NCBI GenBank assembly: GCA_037039925.1
Contig: JAXRKP010000281.1
Span: forward strand, 201,001 to 265,000
Source: Doris montereyensis
Taxonomy: Eukaryota > Mollusca > Gastropoda > Nudibranchia > Dorididae
Direction of reading: 5' to 3'
Length of the DNA stretch: 64,000 bases
The notes under the pieces were generated by a model that saw only the letters and a program-made list of their open reading frames with translations, did no database searches and was not told the DNA's origin. How positions within the stretch are numbered: position 1 is the stretch's first letter; the number at the start of each line of letters is the position of its first letter. The translations under genes were made by a program, and so were the position numbers. Positions 27,674 to 37,519 of this stretch are shown in pieces.

Positions 27674-27681
27674 GTTGAAAG
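27674..27681. repeat. 8-bp target duplication of the P element, left
   Basis: GTTGAAAG at 27674-27681 and again at 34582-34589, directly abutting the two inverted ends. Removing the element and one copy gives a continuous frame through FDFQQTLPTP in the outer transposase, which confirms the insertion point. Confidence 0.93.
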
Positions 27682-29505
27682 CAGGGATCTTAGCGTATTA
27701 TATTACTGGATAGCGGCTAGGTCTGATTCCACGCCGCGAGCGCCTCACCAGCTGGTTTCAACGCCATGCTCTGGGGGTCAAGATTTCGCGTTGCTACGGA
27801 CAGCGCCAGTAACGATAGAGTGATTTCATAGTGTTTTGAAACAATTTAGCACCTATAATAATGAACATAATATATATTTATGTTTTAATTAATAACCTAA
27901 TGGATACTCAAAATATGTGTGTGTATGTGTGTGCGTGCGTGCGCGCATGTGAAGATAGAGAAGGAGGGAGAAAGGTAGAGAGAAGTGATTGGAAAAAAAG
28001 AAAGATAGGCCTACAAGTAGAGGGAAGATGGGATAGAGAAAGGGGCAGGAGAGAAAGAGGCAAATCAGAGAGAAACAAAGGAGGAGGAGAAGGAGAGTGG
28101 TTTCGTTTGTACACTTACGCAAATTAAATCCAATCATCAATTAAAACAAGTGGCTTGATGTGTCTTTACTGGTGTAAAAAAATAATCGTTTTGGTGAGCT
28201 TTGCCTCTGTGTGCCGACGTCTTTGTTGATGCATCGATCGCTGATTAGTTTCTCGTAGTGGTGGAAGATTATTTTGAAGAAAATGCGACATGACGCCTTG
28301 ATGATTTGGTGTACATGGTTGTCTTCTGTTGCCAAGTGATGGGCTTCCATGCCGTGTTGCCAAATGTCAGGGAAGACTTTATCACTTACACATTGTATGA
28401 CATGATTGGTGATTTTGGCAGTTAAATGTCGTGTGACACTAAGAATAGGACCCGTTGGACCAATGAGGTGCTGTCGAAGAGTCTTGTCACACATGCTAAC
28501 GATTGTGTACATATCACCAGAATGCAGCAAGCCGCCATTGTTATTCCTGTCAGTGAATAAAGTGTCAGAGTGATGTCTGTTCTCATGATCATCACTTGAG
28601 AGTAGTGCAATCTTACATTTTGTACAGCTTACACGATTTCCTACTGTCCTTGAACCATATCCACTGATGTAGCAAAGAGCATGTTCGTGGTACTCTGATG
28701 GAGATGCAAGATGTTGACGAACGGTTTTAAAGCTGAGTTGGTTGTTGGTGCAACTGTTTCTTCTTCTAAAAGATTGTTTTCTACCTCTGGAAGAATGCAA
28801 TTGGCCTGTTTTAATGGGAGCACCCCATTTTTCAGGAGCAGTGCCCGTAAACCCATTTGAACTGAAGTGGCGTGGGGTTGTTGTTCCATCCATGATGCCG
28901 TCTTATTCTGCTAAAGAACGTTTCAAGATGATCTTGTGACAATCTGTGTGTTAGTACATACTTGTATTGTTGACTCTTAAGTAACAGTTTGGAAAGCTCC
29001 ATTGTGGATTTGATTGTACATAAAAAGCCAATAAAGCCTGTTTTCCGCCTGCCCTGCACAAGAAGCTTACCCGCTATGTCTTTCAGTCCAAGTATATATT
29101 CACATGTTTTTCTGGCAATTTCCTCTTTGGCAGGTAAGTAAGTGGAGTTGATAAGGCTTTTGTATCCTTTGGCTTGAGGGCTTGAAGAATTGCATAGGTC
29201 AAAAATGCGGTCAAACATTTTGATAAAGTCTGTTGTAGTCTGACTATCAGCAAACTCGGACATTTTTAGGTCATCTCTTAAGAAATCAATGGCAGTTGCA
29301 ACTGATGCTGACAGTGTTTGGCAGGCAAGTTTAACATTCATTTTGTTCTTTTCATAGTGAATGTGTTTTCCTCGCAGTTTGTTTCCTAACACCAAGTTGT
29401 CATTCTGTTGGATTGCATTTAGTTCGCACACATATTGCCATTTGATAGATTGATTTTGGAAGAAGATTGTCTTACGGTCACCCGGACAATTTCTGACATT
29501 CTTTA

Positions 29506-29509
29506 TTAA
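29506..29509. repeat. TTAA target duplication of the nested piggyBac
   Basis: TTAA at 29506-29509 and 32487-32490 brackets the element. Joining the flanks restores the P-transposase motif around FDACHLIKNVRN, apart from one missing T. Confidence 0.92.
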
Positions 29510-29617
29510 CTCATTCCCTACTTGACCTAGATTCCCCTGTGAGTCACGGCTGGACACGCCCATTTTACAGATTTTTTTGTTTTATCCACCCTGCTCTCAA
29601 ACATTTATCTTTCTTGC

Positions 29618-30343
29618 TTTCCATGACTTCCAACATACACAAATTATATATGAAATTGAAGGTAATGAAATGGCGAATTACATAAAAATGTGTTTGAGAT
29701 GATTTGGGGTATTGGAAAAAAGAAAATAACAGGTAAACTATAAATCTCATAAAAATGGAACAATTTACATATATTTTGTTTTCACTTACTTGAGTTATAT
29801 CTCAACTAATCCTTCTTCTATGGCAATATAAATTTTTGTACAGGTGCATAATCCAATTAGAAATGTTTTGTGAATGTTTGATTGTTTTACTATGGTCCAA
29901 ATGAAAGTTATGCCCAAAAACCTAAATGTCCCTCTCGGCCGAATAAAATGAACGAATTGAAAAGCCGCTATCCACTCTCCTTTCCATGACTTCCAACATA
30001 CACAAATTATATATGAAATTGAAGGTAATGAAATGGCGAAATACATAAAAATGTGTTTGAGATGATTTGGGGTATTGGAAAAAAGAAAAAGAGAGGTAAA
30101 TTATAAATCACATAAAAATGAAAAAATTTATATATATTTTTTTCCACTTACTTGAGTTATATCTCAGCTAATTCTACTTCTATGGCAATGAAATTTTGTG
30201 TACAGGTGCATAATTTAATTAGAAATGTTTTGTGAATGTTTGATTGTTTTACTATGGTTCAAATGAAAGTTATGCACAAAAACCTAAATGTCCCTCTCGG
30301 CCGAATAAAACGAACAAACTGAAAAGCTGCTATCCACTCTCTT
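29618..30343 (-). repeat. 363-bp tandem duplication downstream of the piggyBac coding region
   Basis: Two adjacent copies, about 29618-29980 and 29981-30343, offset 363 bp. Matching landmarks: CCATGACTTCCAACATACAC at 29621 and 29984, ATGATTTGGGGTATTGGAAA at about 29698 and 30062, and CCTAAATGTCCCTCTCGGCC at about 29920 and 30283. Divergence is a few percent. The second copy runs to within 16 bp of the transposase stop codon. Confidence 0.9.
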
Positions 30344-30358
30344 CCTTCCTTTCGTCCA

Positions 30359-32271
30359 TTACTGCAGATTTAGTCTGGTGTGCCACAGCCTGAAACAGTC
30401 TTTCTTGCATAGATGTGGTCTGCCTGTACACACCGAGCACATATTTGTTGTTCTTTTCCTCTTTCAGGTCTGCTGCAAACTCTGCAGTTGCGGTCTTTAT
30501 CAGCTGACTCCATGAAATGGGAGGACGGAGCAATCCTTTCCGCATTGTTGACTGGGGTGGTCGGCTAGGAATTATCATACCAGCAGCTGCTGCATCAGTC
30601 AGTTGGATAATAAGATTGTCCTTGAACTGACTGAGTGACGCCGATGGTAGCTTTCATCTCGTGGTCGTGTCAGATCAAAAAGAATGCTGGCATTGATGTG
30701 GGCCAGTTCAAGGAGCCAGAAGAAAATTTTCTTCCACCACTTGTAAGACTTGCGCTTATGTGCACCGTAGTAGGTGACTTGTTGGTCAGCACGATCACAC
30801 CCATTCATATTTTGGTTGTACTGTTGAATTGGTGTGGGCTTGTCAACAATGTGGCCTCTTTTTTGTCTCACTGGTGTCGTAGCGACCTCACCACATGACG
30901 TGACAAGCGAACAATTTTTTTTTGCCTTTTGTCACAAAAAGCCACAACAAGATACTTATATCCTTCATCACTGTACCACGTCATTTTGTTTTGCTCCAGC
31001 TTGAGGGTTTTCAATTGCTTAGGCAAGTATTTCCATCGCACATCGATGGTTCCAGTGTAGTGGTGACGGTTGTGTGACAGAAATTCCAGCAAAGGCACCG
31101 ACGATAAAAACGATCACCGAAAACATGATGGCCCTTGTCCAATGGTGACAATAGCTTTGCAAAAACTTTGACAGCTTGGGCAGATGTTGGGTCAATGTCT
31201 GGGTGATATGATGTATTAGCACCATAATAGGTGAACACATTGTACACATACCCAGTTGCACTGTCGCAGAGGCCGAAGGTCTTGATGTGATATTTGGACG
31301 GCTTTGACGCATTGAATTGCTTGTGTCGCCACCGTCCCTTATATCCGATGATCATCTCATCAATTGACATTTCTTTGTCAGGGTAGAACGCATTTTGAAA
31401 TCTAACCATCAATGATTCCAGAAATGGCTCGATTTTCTTCTGCTGCAATGAATCCTTCCCACCCGCATGGAGCATTGTGTGATACATAATTTCAAATCGT
31501 TGCGAGTCATCATCTGTCCATACCAGGGTGTGTACTTGTGTTTTCTCTTTGTTGCCCAGTAGTCCTTTATACTCGGTCTTGGATCGAGACCCATGGCAAT
31601 CAGGATGGCAAAGAATGTCAGCAAATCTGGTCGTGAAACGGGCTCCATCCGATTATAAATTGAATGCTGACGATGGGGAGTGTTTAGCATTTTCCGTTTC
31701 TCGCCATGGGCGTTGATGTTGGTGAGAAGACTCCAAAATATCAGGAGTTAGCAGAGAAAATAAACAATCTAACTCAGACGAATTTGGGTGCACAGTTCTT
31801 TGTTGACGCCGTGAGATTGAGCACGAACGAAGCGAAACTCATCTGCGTGTTCCCAGTTGTCACCTCCTTCCATGTCAAATTTTCACCCGCCTCTCTAATA
31901 CCAGATCTATCTACTATCCTTGGGGCTGGGGTATCACTACTATCACTATCACCATTGACAGTATTCTCTAACTCTAGATCTACAGTGCTAGCAGCAGAGG
32001 AACCATTTCTTTTCTGCAATGGTGCAGTAGATCTAGACGTTGAGGGTCTTACACCATTTCTAGATCTAATTTCTTGAACCTCTTCCTCACTATCACTCGA
32101 TGCAGATGAAGAATGATACTGATACTGATAGTCATCACAGCTGGATTGACCATCATCTGACTCACTATCTGATAGAATTGAGGGCAAATCCTCATCCATT
32201 TCTATCATTTGAAGTGCCCTTTCAGTGCACAGACGTTTACGGGGGCGTGGCTGCGAGGGTGTAGAATCCAT
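30359..32271 (-). pseudogene. piggyBac (PGBD-like) transposase, frame-broken
   Basis: Starts MDSTPSQPRPRKRLCTERAL at 32271 with the acidic N-terminus typical of the family (EMDEDLPSILSDSESDD). The DDE_Tnp_1_7 core follows: RPDLLTFFAILIAMGLDPRP, YWATKRKHKYTPWYGQMMTR, MSIDEMIIGYKGR (first catalytic Asp), KYHIKTFGLCDSATGYVYNV, GHHVFGDRFY (second Asp), NQNMNGCDRADQ (third Asp) and KWWKKIFFWLLELAHINASI. The C-terminal Cys-rich domain (MCSVCTGRPHLC, DCFRLWHT) ends at TAA 30361-30359. All three Asp are kept. Breaks between these blocks are mostly one base: CC to C near 31495, TT to T near 31112, CC to C near 30901 and about 30640, and an extra A in a run near 30450. Either an assembly artefact or very recent decay. 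Confidence 0.9.
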
Positions 32272-33799
32272 TGTGAAGTAAACAAAGAGATTGCGCTTTT
32301 GAAATTCAACAAAAATCGTCACTAAAAGTCAGAAAACTTGATCAAATTTTGTGAAAAAAGACGCTGTCTATGACCCGAAGTAGTTATAGGTCAATTTATA
32401 ATAAAATATGGATAAGGGATTGGAAAAGAAAGTAGATTTATCGGCTGGACGTCGAGCCGGAAAAATCGCTCGAAGTCTGGAATGAGTTAAGTGACAGCAT
32501 CAAAAACAAAGTAAACATATTCGGATGTAACAGGATTTGGAAAGTATGTTTTCATATCCCAAGGGTTCTTAAAATCACAACCTAAAGCAGTTCTAGTGGT
32601 TTGATTTGAAAAGTTGCCATCGCACACCACAGCTAATACATTGTGTCCAGCTTCTGTTACCAATGTGATGGCGTCTTTAACAATCTGAGCTTGACTATTT
32701 CCATTGATTTTGTCTATTAGAAAATAACCTATTGGTTCTTTAAAATGTTTCTTGAGGCCCACAATCATTACAACAAGTGTCTCAGTAGCAAGAGAGTCCT
32801 CACAGCCTGTATGGAGATGACCGTAGTTGACAGACCCAACATAAGTTTGTGTCCCAGGATCAAAACTATGCTTTTTTTATGTGCATAGCATCGAACATCA
32901 ATACAACCTCTTTCGATCATTTGTCAGGTCCCTTTTCAGCGTTTCCAGCACCTCTGACAAAAAACCTGGTTCACAGTTTCTTGCTGAAGCCCATTGCCTG
33001 ATGGTAGACGGGTGGAGAGAAAGAATTTTTCTTACATAATCATATGCTTGTGAGCTGTAATAATGTAAGGTCACTGCAAAATTTTAACTTCATCCGTGTA
33101 TCTTCGTCCGTACACACTGCCTTCAGATGCCCGTATTTCATTTTCAATCAAATTTAATGTATCTTTATCGAAGTTAAGTTTTAGCAGGTCGTGCTGCTCT
33201 GTCGAAATCAATTTTAGTTCCTCCATGTCTTCAAGCATTCCAGAAATGGTTGCGTCATGTCTCTTCAATTTCTATCGAAGAGATTTGATTACTTTATTCT
33301 TTTTCTCTATTGTGACCGTGGCTTTTCCCAAAGCAACCTTTAAATTTCACACCTCCGTTTCTGGATCTTCTTTGTTAGTGTAAAAGTGATCTAATTTTGC
33401 CGTTTTAACATTGTCCTGCATTACACCACTGCTGCTGCTGTTGCTGCAACTGCTTTCGTCAGCACATAGTTTTCGCTTCTTTGGCGATTTTCTTGATGCT
33501 TTGTGCACTGGTTGTTTATGCACTGGGTGGGAAGGAAAGATGGATGGAATTGCAGTATTGCGCAAAACCTTTCTTTCTGTGTCAAGCTCATAGTCCTCAG
33601 GACGAAAAATGATCACTACAAATTCTGAAATTGGGAGTCGGCTTCCATGGCTTTCCATCTTATTCTTGCCTAGACACAAGATTTACCCATTTTTGCAATC
33701 AGGTTGGATCAGAATGAGGAAATCTGAGTGATGTGATAATGACATGACATTGAAATAAGCCAGCACCAAAAGCAACAACAATCAGACAAAAAGCAATAA

Positions 33800-33905
33800 C
33801 AAACACACACACACATGCACACAAAGTATATATACACTCGTGAGCGAACACATGCACACAGTCACACACATACACACGCTTACATACATACATACATAAA
33901 GTATA
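33800..33905. repeat. CA/TACA-rich simple sequence inside the P element
   Basis: ACACACAC and TACATACATACATA runs between the THAP exons of the P transposase, probably an intron of that gene. Confidence 0.7.
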
Positions 33906-34589
33906 AAGCCTACACACAGATAGATGAACACACAAAGTAACTGAATTAGAAAACAGTGCATTTATTATCTCACTGTATATACTCATTCGGGGGTCTACAA
34001 CAATAATAATCAAGGATGGATGTTGCTACAGACATCAGGAACAATAATGAGGATGTAGTGGCAAAGTGAGATCTAAAAGGAAATTAAGAGAAAGAGAGAG
34101 AGAGAGAGAATCGTTGGGACGATATGGGACAGTGGATGAAAATGAGCTTAACATTTTTGCTAGATCGCATGCAGATCACTTTAAATAATATCAGGATTAC
34201 ATTTTTAGATCTATAGATCATATTTCGTTGTTTTATTTTAATTAAGATTCTAGATATATGTACCTGTGAAAGTTGCGTTCCTCGCTTTTTTTCACGCCGT
34301 GCCGTACAACCTGTTACAACACAACAGTACACCATGATAATATTTAGATCTATATCTAGATTCTAGAACACATCATTAGAACACATTTTACGTTTAGAAT
34401 AGATTGATCTGTGATGCCACCAAAGCTACACACTGATAATAGATATCATACATCAGCCTAACCTAAGCCTACTCCGAGCTCGCGAGCTTGACCCCCAGCA
34501 CATAATTGGTTCAGCCATCTTGTCGGTACGCCCAGGGGACCGATGCGCGCTATCCAGTAATATAATACACTTAGATCCTTGGTTGAAAG

Positions 34590-36274
34590 TCAAAGGCGAT
34601 AGTCCAGACTTCACTTGCTCGAGCAGACTCAAAATCTTTTTATAGTTATACTAGTTATAGTTGACTGAGCCGCCTCAGCCTTGCGCAAATGAATCTCTCG
34701 CTCATTATCTAATGCTGAGTTGTTTGGCTCCACAATCTTTTGCATCTGCAGCTTGTCACACGTTTTGCAGGTGTCCAAGCCTGGCTGTCCAAAATGAAGG
34801 TTTTCTCTTTAACTTTAATGAATATTTCCTTGAACATTCTCTCCGAAATGAGAAACCGGTTCTTTTGACTCCAACACACACTTTTCCATGTACGCCCCAT
34901 GAAGTTTTTTTCTTAGTCAGTTCAGGAGAGAGATAATATCGATGGGGATTGTGGCGTCTTGAGTAGTGATTCGGTATTTGGGGATGCTATCGATGTAATC
35001 TAATACATCTTTTTTCTATCCGCGGAGGCTGGTTTGGCTTGTTTTCATGCTTTCCACGTTTGTCACATCCTGGTGTGCCGTCCTTTTTTATCAAGTCACA
35101 CACATAGTTAATCCTGGCTATTTTGATGCCTAAAATACTTGCCAGTGCTTGCTTGCACACATAAAGATTGCTTTCATCCAGTTGTACAGAATACTCAAAC
35201 GACACAGAGCGTTTTGAGTTAGGGCCGGCATAGCGCCTTTTTGGTTGTTTGCATTTTATACAGTTTGCAATGAACATTCTCTGTGCAGTGAAATCTGACA
35301 TACTGTAAAAAGTAGCACGAATATGGGCCCTTTTCCTTTCATTGATTTTAGTAAAGCATTGTTTCTTACACTGGCACGGCTCTCCTTCTTTTGCGGCTTC
35401 ATGGACATCATGGCTGCCTTCATATTCTTCTCCTTTCAGGCGTTTATTGGCTTTCACATTTCGTTTCCATGATGAGGGATTCCGCTTGCGACGTCTTCCC
35501 CTCTTTAATACATCATTTTCAGCTGCAGTGGTATCACTGATAGAACACTGTCACGTAAATTAGGGTTAACCTCAACACAGATTTTATCTGCTTTATTTTA
35601 TTGGCTGTGTCTGCGACAGTGTTTGCATCTTTGCTACTTCTCCTGTCTTCTACATCACTATCTGTTTCACTGTTTTCTTTATCTGGTTTCCAACTTTCTT
35701 CTGAATCATATAGGCTTTCATTGTCTTCAAATTCAAAAAGTTTTCATCTGTTGAGATAAACATAAGTAGATTAAATAGTTCACATAAGGCACAAAGAGAA
35801 TTTGAAAAGAGAGAGAGTGAGAGGTTGGGAATAGAGAGAGGGATCGAGAAAGAGGTTGGGGTGATAGAGATACAGGAGGAGGGAGGAAGCGACATAGAGA
35901 GACCGGATATAAGGGAATAGAGAGAGAGAGAAGGGGGGGGAATAGAGAGGATAAGTGGAATAGGAGTGGGAGGAACCATCTAAAGTCTTAAGAATCATTT
36001 AGTACGTAACATAAAGCTGAGCAATACAATAGCAGTAAAATGGTAATAGATGTGTACGACTGAAAAGACTAGGTCTGACACATTGTGCACTCACCTTGCA
36101 CACATTCCTTTGCTACTGACATCCCAACCCAGAAAAAATAAATTTAAGTTTATTTTTTATTTACAACTTATGTGACACGCACTCTTAAAATGTAACAGAC
36201 TTACCTTCTTCTTGAACAAGACGCATAGCATCATCAAGTTTTAGACTTTGAGAGACACAAGGTCTTGTTTTCAT
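34590..36274 (-). pseudogene. Outer transposon transposase, N-terminal half
   Basis: A small first exon begins MKTRPCVSQSLKLDDAMRLV at 36274 and ends at a GTAAG donor below 36205. The next exon starts at an acceptor near 35747 and encodes an acidic stretch (ESLYDSEESWKPDKENSETD), then RRKRNPSSWKRNVKANKRLK, a Cys cluster PCQCKKQC, SMSDFTAQRMFIANCIKCKQ, NLYVCKQALASILGIKIARI and CDKRGKHENKPNQPP. Beyond 34987 come YLSPELTKK and a second Cys motif (CKTC) across frame breaks, ending FDFQ at the 8-bp target duplication. The order matches the uncharacterised transposase family whose C-terminal half lies at 26780-27673. Several single-base frame changes are present. Confidence 0.72.
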
Positions 36275-36561
36275 TGGGGGGGGGCATCTTGAACATGTGG
36301 GTTATTAGGTTCATGCATGGAATTATGTGATTGCAAAGGGGAGGCTAGTACTAACTAGTACTAGTAGTAAAAATCATCACTGATACAAAAATATGCTTTC
36401 GTTATTTCCCTTGATTTTACACAGAACAAAGTAGAAGGGAAGCCTTATATAATAAATGGTAATAGTAATATTGAGGAAAAAGGGATTATGTAGGTTGTCA
36501 GGTTCATGCATGGCACCACAGAATTGATATAAGTATTGTGAGAATCATTACAATAAAGGGT

Positions 36562-36830
36562 GGCTATCCTGGAGTTGATGGCCAAGCAGTAAGGCTTCTG
36601 GACTGGGGATCATGAGGTCCCGGGTTTGAATCCTAGTAAAGCTAGGTCCGATTTTGTGTTCCTTGGAAAAGACACTTAACACACAATTTCCCCACTCTAC
36701 CCAAGTGCAAATGGATACACGCACTAGCTTGGGAGTAAAGACCTATGTCAGACTAGCGTCCTGGTGAGGATGTGATTATTATCACCTATTCCGCCTTATG
36801 CTATTGAAACCAGGATACACTTGAGCTTTA
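36562..36830 (+). mobile_element. tRNA-derived SINE (family B, copy 1)
   Basis: The head has GGCCAAGCAGTAAGGCTTCT and a B box GGTTTGAATCC at 36623-36633. The body GCTAGGTCCGATTTTGTGTT, CCTTGGAAAAGACACTTAAC and CCCCACTCTACCCAAGTGCA is typical of molluscan tRNA SINEs. A second copy of the head and body start is at about 51840. It lies just right of the outer transposon's right end (36521) and AATT. Confidence 0.75.
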
Positions 36831-37009
36831 TGGGCTATAACGGCCTTGAAGGAACTTTACTTCCTTTCTATCCTGAAGCCACTGGTTGCCTATGGATTGC
36901 CGTTAACTCACTTGAGACAGAGCTCAAAATTTATTTGTTTGTACATGCACTGGAGACTGGCAATTTTAAATTTTAGGATATTTTGGGGAAATCACCAAAA
37001 ATTGAAAAA

Positions 37010-37200
37010 CAGTTACTGCGTAAATGCCCAGGGCTTGAAAAGTAGAGAAAACGGCCATGTAGGCAATGCAGGCATTTATGGGAAATTGGTCAGTGCAAAA
37101 AAATTTGGGTGACCGACAAGGGAGTTCATCATGTGTGGTTCAGAAATTTTGACAATGGACAGATAAGGATAAAGATTCATAACCAGACCATTTATTTTTA
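37010..37200 (+). repeat. Interspersed repeat, copy of 10795-11000
   Basis: TACTGCGTAAATGCCCAGGG, GAAAACGGCCATGTAGGC, GCAGGCATTTATGGGAAATT and TGTGGTTCAGAAATTTTGAC follow the same order as at 10795-10960. Confidence 0.5.
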
Positions 37201-37519
37201 GAAGAGTCCTCAGTTTTACGTAAAATGTGAAAAATAGGTACACCTGATAACCATTAACCCAATACAACCCGGCTGCCATGCCCAATTCTACCCCTTACAT
37301 CTCAAGCAAGGGACATAACTCTCACAAAAATGGACCACACATATATTAACAAATCATTTTCACCACTATCCAATGCTTAAAAATCAATTGAAAAAATTCA
37401 CAACTTAAGAGGCATGATTGAATTTTAATACAATGTATTTTATATTATAAAAACAAAAAGGAATTACAGGGAAAAAATTGAAATTGAACAAAAAAATTTA
37501 ATTGTATCATCTCTTATTT

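Larger units (their letters stand above)
29510..32486 (-). mobile_element. piggyBac element, 2977 bp, nested in the P element
   Basis: TTAA on both sides and inverted ends starting CTCATTCC (29510 inward; complement of 32486 inward), followed by a partly matching ACTT. It contains a nearly full-length piggyBac transposase on the minus strand, a 363-bp tandem duplication downstream of it, and a short 5' leader. It is the youngest insertion in the nest by position. Confidence 0.93.
28141..34335 (-). pseudogene. P-element transposase (THAP9-like), interrupted by piggyBac
   Basis: N-terminus MVYCCVVTGCTARREKKRGT at 34335, then a GTACAT donor. The second exon, near 33670, carries PTPNFRICSDHF and LRNTAIPSIFP, completing the C2CH THAP zinc domain that binds DNA. 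A predicted helical region follows (33268-33090), then the RNase-H-like core with MFDAMHIKK (first Asp, about 32890), KEPIGYFLIDKINGNSQAQI, VLAVVCDGNFSNQTT and EYVYFVFDA. The piggyBac insertion splits this last motif. It resumes at about 29505 with IKNVRNC, KMNVKLACQTLSASVATAI, RKTGFIGFLCTIKSTMEL, QDHLETFFSRIRRHHGWNNN and a C-terminal ALCYISGYGSRTVGN, stopping at 28141. Frame breaks are single-base changes in runs (for example an extra T in the THAP CSDHF codons, a lost T at the DACH codons), so decay is slight. Function: cut-and-paste transposition. Confidence 0.88.
27682..34581 (-). mobile_element. P-element superfamily transposon (THAP transposase), 6.9 kb including a nested piggyBac
   Basis: Perfect-length 34-bp terminal inverted repeats with 3 mismatches: 27682-27715 (CAGGGATCTTAGCGTATTAT...) and the complement of 34548-34581 (CAAGGATCTAAGTGTATTAT...), sharing ATTACTGGATAGCG. 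They start with CA as in Drosophila P. There is an 8-bp target duplication and an 11-bp subterminal inverted repeat TGGGGGTCAAG at 27772-27782 with its complement at 34487-34497, mirroring the 11-bp internal repeats of Drosophila P. The transposase is on the minus strand. Its own length without the nested piggyBac is about 3.9 kb. Confidence 0.95.
25900..36521 (-). mobile_element. Outer DNA transposon of the nest (about 3.7 kb of its own sequence), possibly Sola-like
   Basis: The ends are inverted repeats of about 35 bp with 3 mismatches. The left end begins CTGTGGTGCCATTCATGAAC at 25900 and the right end, read inward on the minus strand from 36521, begins CTGTGGTGCCATGCATGAAC. AATT flanks both. 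The transposase is on the minus strand in two blocks (36274-34590 and 27673-26780), interrupted by the P element. A subterminal 60-bp array and single motif copies near 36300 repeat the terminal core ATGAACCTGATAACC. I recognise the encoded protein as a widespread uncharacterised animal transposase family with motifs RQLWTYNLGINDI and SDSCGGQNKNKN. Assignment to the Sola superfamily is a guess based on the 4-bp duplication and general architecture. The insertion begins 181 bp after the NUF2 stop codon. Confidence 0.85.

Noticed and set aside
28641..28939. Open frames antisense or frame-shifted to the P transposase C-terminal region
   Set aside because: The minus-strand frame ending at 28141 carries the conserved P-element C-terminal motif; the others are shadows.
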